Assembly (NCBI GenBank): GCA_900541665.1
Contig: UQKV01000033.1
Coordinates: 1-22,827, forward strand
Source: an uncultured Collinsella sp.
Lineage (GTDB): Bacteria; Actinomycetota; Coriobacteriia; Coriobacteriales; Coriobacteriaceae
Reading direction: 5' to 3'
DNA length: 22,827 nt
Made by a program: the position numbers and the translations under genes. Positions 1 to 6,321 of the stretch are shown piece after piece (the first letter of the stretch is position 1; every line of letters begins with the position of its first letter). The notes beneath the pieces are model-generated. The model did not search any database and was not told the origin of the DNA. It saw nothing but the letters and a program-made list of their open reading frames with translations.

Positions 1-25
1 AGTTCCGCACGAACAGGAGGCCACT
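1..25 (+). repeat. 25-bp repeat, inverted partner at 4906-4930
   Basis: Bases 1-25 are the exact reverse complement of 4906-4930. The match stops at base 26, and it may extend left of the window. It includes the left arm of the 16-38 hairpin. Confidence 0.85.
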
Positions 26-64
26 TAATGTGGCCTCCGTCGTGAGCAGGACTGTCCGAGCAGG
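16..64 (+). repeat. Hairpin repeat with conserved tail, left copy
   Basis: A perfect 9-bp stem (GGAGGCCAC at 16-24, GTGGCCTCC at 30-38) encloses the loop TTAAT. A tail follows at 44-64, built as GAGCAGG, ACTGTCC, GAGCAGG. The same tail and a matching hairpin occur in reverse orientation at 22774-22821, where two stem positions differ and both are compensated. No T-run follows the stem, so it is not a standard intrinsic terminator. Its function is unknown. Confidence 0.75.
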
Positions 65-206
65 AAAGTTCATATATGGCGGCAGGCGCCCGCCCCGCCC
101 CCGAGGAGCATCTCTCATGCAAAAACTGTCGTGGGGTAAAGTCCGAGGTCGGTGGCGTTTTATACCGAGAAATTCAAAAAAGTGGAAAATTCATTACATA
201 TTTGCG

Positions 207-235
207 TTGACTTTAGGTAACTAAAGTTTCATACT
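207..235 (+). promoter_or_regulatory. Promoter of the cstA leader with palindromic operator in the spacer
   Basis: A -35 box TTGACT (207-212) and a -10 box CATACT (230-235) are separated by 17 bases. The spacer is largely filled by an inverted repeat, ACTTTAG-GTAA-CTAAAGT (210-227), which also overlaps the -35 box. A repressor bound there would block RNA polymerase. Transcription should begin near 242, ahead of the leader peptide. The regulator cannot be named from sequence. Confidence 0.55.
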
Positions 236-306
236 CCTTTTCAACCACTGGGGGATGTGAACACGCACGGATCGTTCACATCATGATTGAAGAGGATTTC
301 TTAGAC

Positions 307-351
307 ATGTTCGCGCATCAGCTAAACATTATCAGCGTAGTAATTATCTGA
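307..351 (+). CDS. Leader peptide of the cstA attenuator (14 aa)
   Basis: The reading frame encodes MFAHQLNIISVVII followed by TGA. Six of its last seven residues are Ile or Val, the usual design of a branched-chain amino acid attenuator. A ribosome binding site AGAGGA (291-296) lies 10 bases before the ATG. An in-frame ATG at 283 would give 22 residues but has no nearby ribosome binding site. The stop codon overlaps the start of the first downstream hairpin system, so ribosome position could decide how the RNA folds. Translation is inferred, and a chance small frame is the alternative. Confidence 0.5.
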   Translation: MFAHQLNIISVVII

Positions 352-399
352 TGCGGGTTAGCACATACAGCTAGCCCGTACGATAACGGGCGGCTGATG
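315..399 (+). promoter_or_regulatory. Mutually exclusive leader RNA hairpins
   Basis: Several pairings share sequence. GCATCAG (315-321) can pair with CTGATGC (348-354), or CATCAGC (316-322) with GCTGATG (393-399). GGGTTAGC (355-362) pairs with GCTAGCCC (370-377), whose GCCC is also part of GCCCGT (374-379), which pairs with ACGGGC (386-391). Such alternatives just after a leader peptide and before a terminator fit transcription attenuation. The exact antiterminator is not resolved by eye. Confidence 0.45.
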
Positions 400-402
400 A
401 AG

Positions 403-441
403 ATGAGGGCCGTCGAGCGCAACCGACGGCCCTCATTTTTT
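403..441 (+). terminator. Intrinsic terminator in the cstA leader (attenuator)
   Basis: A perfect 13-bp stem (403-415 with 424-436) with loop AGCGCAAC is followed by a run of T. It lies downstream of the promoter and 36 bases before the cstA start, so read-through must be controlled for cstA to be expressed from the promoter at 207. Confidence 0.85.
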
Positions 442-476
442 ATGTCTGGGAAGTTCTTTTTAGAGGAGGAAATGTA

Positions 477-2366
477 ATGAACGGAGTTTTGCTCATGGTT
501 GTGGCCGCGGCGGTGCTCGCCTGCGGCTATCTGGGCTATGGCCGATGGCTGGCCAACAAGTGGGGCGTTGACAAAGAGGCCCTCACGCCGGCCAAGCGCA
601 TGAAGGACGGTAACAGCTTCTCGCCCGTCTCCGCCTTCACCGCGTTCTCGCACCAGTTCAGCTCGATCTGCGGTGCCGGCCCTGTTACGGGTACGATCGT
701 CGCCATGGCCTTCGGCTGGCTTCCCGTCGTGCTCTGGGTCCTCGTCGGCGGCATCTTCTTTGGCGCCGTCCACGACTTTGGCGCCCTGTACGCCTCGATG
801 AAGAACAACGGCAAGTCCCTGGCTCAGCTCATCGAGAAGTACATCGGCAAGACCGGCCGTCGCCTGTTCCTGCTGTTCTGCTGGCTGTTCTGCATCATCG
901 TCATCGCCGCTTTCACCGACATGGTCTGCAAGACGTTCATGTTCACCCCGGCCGTTGACGCTTCTGGTGCTGCTACCGGTGCCATCGACTTCACCAAGTC
1001 CTATGCCGCCGGCTGCGCTGGTACCATCTCCATCCTGTTCACCTTCGTCGCTATCGCCTTTGGTTGGGCCCAGAAGAAGTTCAACCTCACCGGCGCTGCC
1101 GAGTTCGTCACCGGTGTGGTGCTCATGGTCCTCATGTTTGCCGTCGGTATGCAGTTCCCGGTCTACCTGGATAAGTTCCAGTGGTTCGCCGTCGTCATGG
1201 TCTACCTGGTCTTCGCTGGCGCTATGCCCATCCAGATGCTCAAGACCCCGCGTGACTACCTCACTTCCATCATGATGATCGTCATGATCGTCTGCGCTGT
1301 CCTCGGCATCGTCGTCCTGGGCGTCAACGGTCAGGCCACTATCACCGCTCCGGTCTTCACCGGCTTCTCCACTGCCTCCGGCATGATGTTCCCGGTCCTG
1401 TTCGTCTCCGTCGCTTGCGGTGCTCTCTCCGGTTTCCACAGCCTCGTTTCTTCCGGTACCTCTTCTAAGCAGGTCGAGAAGGAGCAGGACGCCGTCAAGG
1501 TCGGTTATGGCGCCATGATCGTCGAGTCCTTCGTCGGCATCCTTGCCATCATCGTCGCCGGCATCATGTTCTCCGACATGAACACCGCCGGTACCGGCGC
1601 TCTTAACGCCGGCGTCGCTTCCACCCCGTTCCAGATCTTCGCCGCCGGCATCTCCCGCGGTATGCAGGCCTTCGGTGTTGACGGCACGCTCGCAACCGTC
1701 TTCATGACCATGAACGTCTCCGCTCTGGCCCTGACCTCGCTCGATGCCGTCGCCCGCATCGCTCGCACCTCGTTCTCCGAGTTCTTTGCCCAGACCAACG
1801 ATGCTCTGGCCATTGAGTCCAAGGCCGGCTACATGAAGGTCCTCGGCAACCCCTGGTTTGCCACGGTCGTTACCCTGCTTCCTGGCCTCGCCCTCGCCTT
1901 TGGCGGCTATGCCAACATCTGGCCGCTCTTTGGTGCTTCTAACCAGCTGCTCGGCGGTATGACCATGATCACCCTCGCCGTGTTCTGCAAGTGCACCGGC
2001 CGCAAGGGTTGGATGCTCTACGTGCCCGTCGTCTTCCTGCTCTGCTGCACCTTCACCTCGCTGGTCCAGAGCGCCATGGGCTGCATGACCGCCGTCCAGG
2101 CCTACGGCTTCTTCGGCACCATCCCGGCTACCGCCACCACGGCTGCTGTTTCCGTCGCCGCCACCAAGGGCCTGCAGCTCGTCTTCGCCGTCCTGCTGAT
2201 GGTCCTGGGCCTTATCGTTGCCGTCAACTGCCTCAAGGAGTTCTTCGGCAAGGAGGCCGGTTCCATGCCCGACGAGGAGCCCGAGTGGTCCGAGATGGGC
2301 AAGGCCGAGTATGGCCGCACTGCTGCCGCCGAGGCTCCCACCGACGCCGAGGCTGCCAAGGCCTAG
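477..2366 (+). CDS. cstA: CstA-family carbon starvation / peptide or pyruvate transporter
   Basis: This 629-residue protein is an integral membrane transporter of the CstA family. Members take up peptides or pyruvate during nutrient limitation. It begins with a hydrophobic helix, then carries the family-typical N-terminal block (FSPVSAFTAFSHQFSSICGA, residues about 48-67), and has many hydrophobic segments ending near residue 585, followed by an acidic Ala/Glu tail. E. coli CstA and BtsT are about 700 residues, so this is slightly short. The ATG follows GAGGAGG with normal spacing. Codons are strongly C-ending, as in highly expressed genes. The gene stands alone between the attenuator and a strong terminator. 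The family is clear; the substrate is not. Confidence 0.93.
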   Translation: MNGVLLMVVAAAVLACGYLGYGRWLANKWGVDKEALTPAKRMKDGNSFSPVSAFTAFSHQFSSICGAGPVTGTIVAMAFGWLPVVLWVLVGGIFFGAVHDFGALYASMKNNGKSLAQLIEKYIGKTGRRLFLLFCWLFCIIVIAAFTDMVCKTFMFTPAVDASGAATGAIDFTKSYAAGCAGTISILFTFVAIAFGWAQKKFNLTGAAEFVTGVVLMVLMFAVGMQFPVYLDKFQWFAVVMVYLVFAGAMPIQMLKTPRDYLTSIMMIVMIVCAVLGIVVLGVNGQATITAPVFTGFSTASGMMFPVLFVSVACGALSGFHSLVSSGTSSKQVEKEQDAVKVGYGAMIVESFVGILAIIVAGIMFSDMNTAGTGALNAGVASTPFQIFAAGISRGMQAFGVDGTLATVFMTMNVSALALTSLDAVARIARTSFSEFFAQTNDALAIESKAGYMKVLGNPWFATVVTLLPGLALAFGGYANIWPLFGASNQLLGGMTMITLAVFCKCTGRKGWMLYVPVVFLLCCTFTSLVQSAMGCMTAVQAYGFFGTIPATATTAAVSVAATKGLQLVFAVLLMVLGLIVAVNCLKEFFGKEAGSMPDEEPEWSEMGKAEYGRTAAAEAPTDAEAAKA

Positions 2367-2405
2367 TCAGCTTGATGGGCTAACCGTTCCATCCATATGA
2401 CTCGG

Positions 2406-2444
2406 AAAGACCGGGTCCGCGACTGCGCGGGCTCGGTCTTTTTT
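2406..2444 (+). terminator. Terminator of cstA
   Basis: A 16-bp stem with two G-U pairs (2406-2421 with 2426-2441) and loop ACTG is followed by a run of six T. It lies 40 bases after the cstA stop. Confidence 0.9.
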
Positions 2445-2511
2445 ATGCAAAAGCGGGCGACGCCCGAGTGTTCTCGCAGATGTTTTGCGTGGATAAGGGC
2501 GTGCGTTGTAC

Positions 2512-2536
2512 CATATAGACGTATATGTGTACATAT
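2512..2536 (+). promoter_or_regulatory. Overlapping AT-rich palindromes before the Toprim gene
   Basis: CATATA-GACG-TATATG (2512-2527) overlaps ATATGT-GT-ACATAT (2523-2536), directly before the ribosome binding site GAAAGGGG. The CCATAT...ACG...ATATGT pattern resembles the region at 21457-21477 in front of the cell-wall hydrolase. It may be a promoter with its operator. The -35 box is unclear. Confidence 0.35.
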
Positions 2537-2548
2537 GAAAGGGGCCCC

Positions 2549-4738
2549 GTGGCCAAGACGGTATATTCCGATAACCAAAATAATGTCGATGCCCTGGCTG
2601 AGCGTCTGAGCAACCAGACGTCGCTTTCTGCCGATCGCGCCAAGCTGGTTGCCTACGACCTGCTCTGCCGCAAGGCGCTCAAGATCAAGTCGAGCGCGCT
2701 GGCGCAGATTTTCCGCTCCGTCGATAAGGAATGCGACACCAAGGCGATGCGCGACGAACTCATCGCGGCAAAGATCGTTACCAAGATCGAGGGCAGCGGC
2801 ATTAACGGACGTCCGGCGTTCTATACCATTCATGCCGAGATAAGTGATGCTCAGGAGCAGCTTGCCGAGGCTGTCGAAGAGGCCGTCGAGGACGTTGTCG
2901 AGGCGCCCGCTTCGGTGGAAACGGCCCCGCGCGAGCATGTCGATACCGACGAGCTGCTCGATGAGAACGTCGTTCGCGCCTTTACGGCCAAGGCCGGCCG
3001 CGGCGGTTTTGGTGGGGGCGGCAAGCGCGATGCTCAGCGCCGTGCCCAGCAGGAGCGCTTCCGTCGTGCCGTGGCTCAAAAGGATGAACTCGATACCGAG
3101 ACTGTTGTGACCGAGGTTGCCGCTGAGTCGCAGAAGCCCGCGAAGGAGCAAAAGCCCGTGGAGGCCCAAGAGCCCAAGCGTCGTCGCGGTGCTCACTTTA
3201 AGGCTGTGCAGCAGGATGTCGCGCATGAGGCTGAAGAGCCTTCCGAGGTTGCAGGCGATGCTGAGGAGTCTGCCAAGAGGGTTTCGGGTTCGTGTCGTCC
3301 CGGCCGCGGTTTTGCGGGGCGCGCGTATCCCATAAAGCGTCAGGAGAAGGGCGAGCCGGCTTCGACCGCTCAGGCCGATAAGGCCGAACAAACTGAGAAA
3401 ACCGTTGAGCCGGTGGCTTGCGAGCAGCAACCTTCCGAGTCGCAGTCTGCGACTGACACCGAGGTCAAAGCTCAACAGTCCGATGATAAGCAGACAGGGG
3501 AGAGCGCCTCAAGCAAGCCCCGCCGCCGTCGTCACCGCGGCGGTCGTGGCTCAAATGCCGAGGCCGCGGCCGAGAAGGCAGCGACGCAAAGTAAGGATGC
3601 GAAGGCTGAGGCCCTGGTGGAGCAGCCCAAGCGCCAGCCGGCGAAGGGGGACAAGCCCGAGCGCTCGCAAAAGGGTCCGTCCGCGCCAAAGCAAGAGCGC
3701 AAAGCTCAGGCGGATTCCAAGCGCAAATCCCAGGCGCAGCCCAAACCGACTGCAAACGATGCGGCTGCCCAGCAGTCTGAGTCGCCCGCTCATGGCGAGG
3801 TTTCGGCGTTTGCTCTGGCACGTGTCCTGGGAAGGCAGCTGCTCAAGGTCGTTCCTACGCCAATGGCGCTCTCCAAGATTAAGGAGCAGCAGACTCAAAT
3901 TGTTAAGGTCGAGGGCAAGGACGGCAAAAAGGCTCAGCAGCGCACTCAGCACAACGAGATGTCCAACCGCAAGATTGCCGAGGAGATTGCGATCATCCAG
4001 GCTTGGATAGAGCAGAATCGCGGCGCCGACACGCCGGTCGCTTCGCGTCGCCAGCGCGCCTACCAGATTTTTAACGATGAGAAGGCCTTTGACGGCAAGC
4101 ATGGCGAGCGTCTGATTCGGCGTATGACCGAAAAGGGCATTAGCATGCAGGCAATCAAGGTTGCTCCCAACCGTCCTGTGCACTTTACGGGCTTCTTTAC
4201 GCTGGGCGCCGACAAGCCGTTCATTATGGTCGAGAACCTGGACACCTATGACGAGATCGTCAAGCTCCTGCGCGGCCGCAAGCACGCTAAGCTTTTTGGC
4301 ACCAAGGTGGGTGGCGTGATCTTTGGCGGTGGCTGCAAGGCGAGCGTTTCGCACGCACTGGATGATTATCTGGCCGAGATCGGCTATCGCTTTAACTATG
4401 TCTACTACGTGGGCGATATCGACCGAGAGGGTGCGCGCATTGTCGAGCAGACCCGTAATGCCAATGTTGTTGAGATTCGCCTGCATGCCGGTATGTATCG
4501 CGCCATGCTCGCCGAGCACAAGCGCCGCGTGAAGGCCGGCGGTGAGTGCGAGCCCGCGGCTGCCAACCAGGGTGTACCGCAGAACCTGGCGGCGACGATC
4601 AAGGATCTGCCCATGGTCACGCGCGTACAGTTCCGCAACGTGCTGCGTGAGGGCGGACGCATTCCGCAGGAGATTCTGATGACCGCCGACTATCGGGATG
4701 GCGACTCGGGAAGCTTCGACCGCATGCTGAACAATTAG
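2549..4738 (+). CDS. Toprim-domain protein, JetD/DUF2220-like C-terminus with long disordered linker
   Basis: I start at GTG 2549 (729 residues), because GAAAGGGG lies four bases upstream; the ATG at 2525 has no ribosome binding site. Residues 1-105 look like a compact helical, possibly winged-helix, domain. Residues about 110-430 are low complexity, rich in Lys, Arg, Glu, Gln and Ala, with RRRRHRGGRG-type patches that could bind nucleic acid. The C-terminal 300 residues are folded and carry Toprim features: Glu572 in IMVENLD, then GGVIFGGG, then Asp633 and Asp635 in VGDIDREG. The order and spacing resemble the metal-binding nuclease core of Wadjet JetD (DUF3322/DUF2220). No jetA, jetB or jetC neighbour is present. 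A DNA- or RNA-cleaving role is inferred from fold type; the biological role is unknown. Confidence 0.7.
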   Translation: MAKTVYSDNQNNVDALAERLSNQTSLSADRAKLVAYDLLCRKALKIKSSALAQIFRSVDKECDTKAMRDELIAAKIVTKIEGSGINGRPAFYTIHAEISDAQEQLAEAVEEAVEDVVEAPASVETAPREHVDTDELLDENVVRAFTAKAGRGGFGGGGKRDAQRRAQQERFRRAVAQKDELDTETVVTEVAAESQKPAKEQKPVEAQEPKRRRGAHFKAVQQDVAHEAEEPSEVAGDAEESAKRVSGSCRPGRGFAGRAYPIKRQEKGEPASTAQADKAEQTEKTVEPVACEQQPSESQSATDTEVKAQQSDDKQTGESASSKPRRRRHRGGRGSNAEAAAEKAATQSKDAKAEALVEQPKRQPAKGDKPERSQKGPSAPKQERKAQADSKRKSQAQPKPTANDAAAQQSESPAHGEVSAFALARVLGRQLLKVVPTPMALSKIKEQQTQIVKVEGKDGKKAQQRTQHNEMSNRKIAEEIAIIQAWIEQNRGADTPVASRRQRAYQIFNDEKAFDGKHGERLIRRMTEKGISMQAIKVAPNRPVHFTGFFTLGADKPFIMVENLDTYDEIVKLLRGRKHAKLFGTKVGGVIFGGGCKASVSHALDDYLAEIGYRFNYVYYVGDIDREGARIVEQTRNANVVEIRLHAGMYRAMLAEHKRRVKAGGECEPAAANQGVPQNLAATIKDLPMVTRVQFRNVLREGGRIPQEILMTADYRDGDSGSFDRMLNN

Positions 4739-4740
4739 TT

Positions 4741-4762
4741 CCGCCGTTCTACCGAACGGCGG
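4741..4762 (+). terminator. Hairpin at the end of the Toprim gene
   Basis: CCGCCGTTC (4741-4749) pairs perfectly with GAACGGCGG (4754-4762) around TACC. Only TCCTCTC follows, so termination would be weak, but it begins two bases after the stop codon. Confidence 0.6.
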
Positions 4763-4777
4763 TCCTCTCGACGCTGC

Positions 4778-4877
4778 GAGGGGCCCTAGCACGGCAATCT
4801 GACGTTCAACTTCGGCGGCGCGACCAGAAGGTCAGCGCCGCCTTGTTTCACGTCACCTTGCCATACCAGGGCCCCTC
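4778..4877 (+). ncRNA. Rod-like 100-nt imperfect hairpin, unassigned
   Basis: Five helices nest on one axis: 4778-4787 with 4868-4877 (10 bp), 4793-4797 with 4858-4862, 4800-4805 with 4850-4855, 4814-4821 with 4835-4842 (8 bp) and GACC/GGTC around AGAA (4822-4833). This makes 33 base pairs with internal loops and no obvious reading frame. A rod with internal bubbles recalls 6S RNA, but it is shorter than known 6S RNAs, and I see no signal-recognition-particle or RNase P motif. It could be a separate RNA or the 5' domain of a larger RNA ending at 5117. Confidence 0.45.
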
Positions 4878-4905
4878 TCGCTGTCACGTTCAAAACATCG
4901 GGGTT

Positions 4906-4930
4906 AGTGGCCTCCTGTTCGTGCGGAACT
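4906..4930 (-). repeat. 25-bp repeat, inverted partner of 1-25
   Basis: This is an exact inverted copy of the first 25 bases of the window. Here only one arm of the hairpin repeat is present; the TTAAT loop and the other arm are missing. It lies inside the candidate RNA region. Confidence 0.85.
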
Positions 4931-5034
4931 CGCGATAAACCTAAGCCGGTGTCCCCGCTCTCCCGGGGCCTGTGGTTACTTGGTTGTTGCATGCGGCTCG
5001 CTTTTCGGAACTAGGCTTATATTTTCTAGATGTA

Positions 5035-5117
5035 AGGCGCTCTTGGTCCTAATGGGCTTGGGGCGCCTGTCTTATATAGGTAGATTCCTTGCGGGTTCGA
5101 ATCCCTCCGCTTGCCCA
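5035..5117 (+). ncRNA. tRNA-like 3' domain, unassigned
   Basis: Bases 5091-5107 form a T-arm with the canonical loop TTCGAAT and GGG/CCC stem pairs, with one mismatch in the stem. CGCTTGC and then CCA (ending at 5117) follow. Upstream, AGGCGC (5035-5040) pairs with GCGCCT (5063-5068). No matching 5' acceptor strand, D-arm or anticodon arm is found within 100 bases, and no tmRNA tag frame is seen. A terminator follows seven bases later, which argues for a real transcript end. It could be a divergent tmRNA-like RNA, a tRNA remnant or a new structured RNA. Confidence 0.4.
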
Positions 5118-5123
5118 CAAGAA

Positions 5124-5165
5124 AAGCCTCCCGATCGGCTATGCGTCCGAGAGGCTTGTTTCTTT
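5124..5165. terminator. Bidirectional terminator between the tRNA-like RNA and tRNA-Gln
   Basis: AAGCCTC (5124-5130) pairs with GAGGCTT (5151-5157), with an inner TCGG/CCGA helix. GTTTCTTT follows on the plus strand. On the minus strand the stem ends in TTTCTTG. It can serve both convergent RNA genes. Confidence 0.65.
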
Positions 5166-5239
5166 GGCTGGGACGGAGGGATTCGAACCCCCAACAGCCG
5201 GCACCAAAAACCGGAGTTCTACCGTTGAACTACGTCCCA
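5165..5239 (-). tRNA. tRNA-Gln(UUG)
   Basis: Read on the minus strand, a 7-bp acceptor stem TGGGACG/CGTCCCA with discriminator G and encoded CCA encloses a D-arm, an anticodon stem CCGGT/GCCGG with loop TTTTGGT (anticodon TTG), and a T-arm with loop TTCGAAT. The U1-A72 pair is typical of glutamine tRNA. The length is 75 nt including CCA. Confidence 0.95.
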
Positions 5240-5277
5240 ATGTGTGGTGTTGCCCAAAAGCAACTCGTCTAGTTTAC

Positions 5278-6183
5278 CTAATCTGCGAGGGCATCGCAAA
5301 CGCCATCGAGCAGGCGTACGGCGAGTGTCTGCGCATCACTTGCGGTGAAGGTTCCGTTGTAGCGCGTCATGCCCGTGAGCTCAATGCGAATGCGCGCGGG
5401 CTTTTGCTGCGCGGCGACATTGGCGGTACGGATGCGCTGTGCAAGGTTGTGACACTCGGCAAGGGCGATCGTGGCGCGCGGCGCAGCATCTGCGGGCAGC
5501 TCATCGCTTGCGATCTCGAGCACCAGATCCACGTCGGTCGGAACCTCGGAATCGCAAAGCATCATGCCGCTGCTGTCGGTCGTCGCCGTGGCGATGTTCC
5601 ACATGCGCGATGCAACGCTGCGTGCGATGGGGTCCTCACCGATGACGGCAATCTGGAAACGCTCGAGCACGTTGGCGGCACGGGCAAAACCGATGCGCGA
5701 CTCGGCCTCGGTAACCGAGGGCTTACCCTCCCACACGTGATGCAGGCGGTTGATATAGGCGTAGGTATCCTGGAACGCCATGCCATCGGCAAACAGGCCA
5801 ACATTTTCCTGGAACTGCTGCAGAGCGGCCTCGGTGTGCGGGCCAAAATAGCCGTCGTCCTCACCGCAGGCAAAGCCCAAAACGTTGAGCGCGCGCTGCA
5901 GGGCCTGAACGTCGGCGCCATGGAAATTGGGCATGCGCAGATAGAGCGTACGGTCGCCCAGCTTATACGAGGCGTCTACCAGGGCGCTCCAACAGGGGAT
6001 ATCGACGGCACAGCCAGCGGCAAGGCCGCTATCGAGCCTAAAGGTGCCAACAGCCTGCTCGGTGGTGGTGCCAAAGCGCTTGTCGGAGACCTCGGCGTCA
6101 TCGATTGTATAGCCGAGCTGCAGAAGGCGGGACTGCACGTCCTCGACGGCTGCTCCCTGCATGCCCGTTGTAATAGGTTCCAT
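5278..6183 (-). CDS. CwlM-like peptidoglycan-binding protein with degenerate amidase domain
   Basis: The 301-residue protein has two peptidoglycan-binding type 1 repeats (about 8-70 and 88-150). The stretch YKLGDRTLYLRMPNFHGADV, and FGPHTEAALQQFQENVGLFADG after it, resemble mycobacterial CwlM, which is about 406 residues. Residues 175-301 occupy the place of the amidase_3 domain and keep its alternating strand and helix pattern, but I see no zinc-binding His/Glu/His set, so it cannot be a classical amidase. In mycobacteria CwlM is a cytoplasmic regulator of MurA; a regulatory role here is inferred. No signal peptide is present. The start follows AAAGGGG. It lies downstream of the polyprenyl synthase on the same strand with a 138-base gap. 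Confidence 0.75.
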   Translation of the reverse strand: MEPITTGMQGAAVEDVQSRLLQLGYTIDDAEVSDKRFGTTTEQAVGTFRLDSGLAAGCAVDIPCWSALVDASYKLGDRTLYLRMPNFHGADVQALQRALNVLGFACGEDDGYFGPHTEAALQQFQENVGLFADGMAFQDTYAYINRLHHVWEGKPSVTEAESRIGFARAANVLERFQIAVIGEDPIARSVASRMWNIATATTDSSGMMLCDSEVPTDVDLVLEIASDELPADAAPRATIALAECHNLAQRIRTANVAAQQKPARIRIELTGMTRYNGTFTASDAQTLAVRLLDGVCDALAD

Positions 6184-6321
6184 GAACGAACCCCTTTCGG
6201 CGTATCATTCGTACTATTTGAGCGCCTGTCGGATAGACGACGCAAAGAGATGCATAAACATACATTCAACAGTGTAGCAACTTGTACCCAAATGCGCTGC
6301 CGACAGGTTTTGCAACCCCCG

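Noticed and set aside
30..224. Small plus-strand frame of 64 codons
   Set aside because: It begins inside the hairpin repeat, overlaps the cstA promoter, and has no ribosome binding site or coding bias.
318..1439. Long minus-strand frame opposite cstA (373 codons)
   Set aside because: It is an antisense mirror of a biased coding gene, His/Asp/Glu-rich and without a family signature.
4778..4877. Signal recognition particle RNA or RNase P RNA
   Set aside because: Neither the SRP apical loop motif nor the RNase P core motifs are present.
4778..5117. tmRNA (ssrA)
   Set aside because: The tRNA-like 3' end fits, but no complementary 5' acceptor strand, GGGGC start or tag peptide frame ending in ALAA-stop is visible.
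4989..5117. GCATGCG at 4989 as 5' acceptor of a tRNA ending at 5117
   Set aside because: One mismatch remains, the length of 129 bases is too long, and no D-arm or anticodon arm can be drawn.
6225..6307. Inverted repeat CCTGTCGG/CCGACAGG in the gap between the polyprenyl synthase and the CwlM-like gene
   Set aside because: The arms are only 8 bases and 67 bases apart with no T-run; they could occur by chance.
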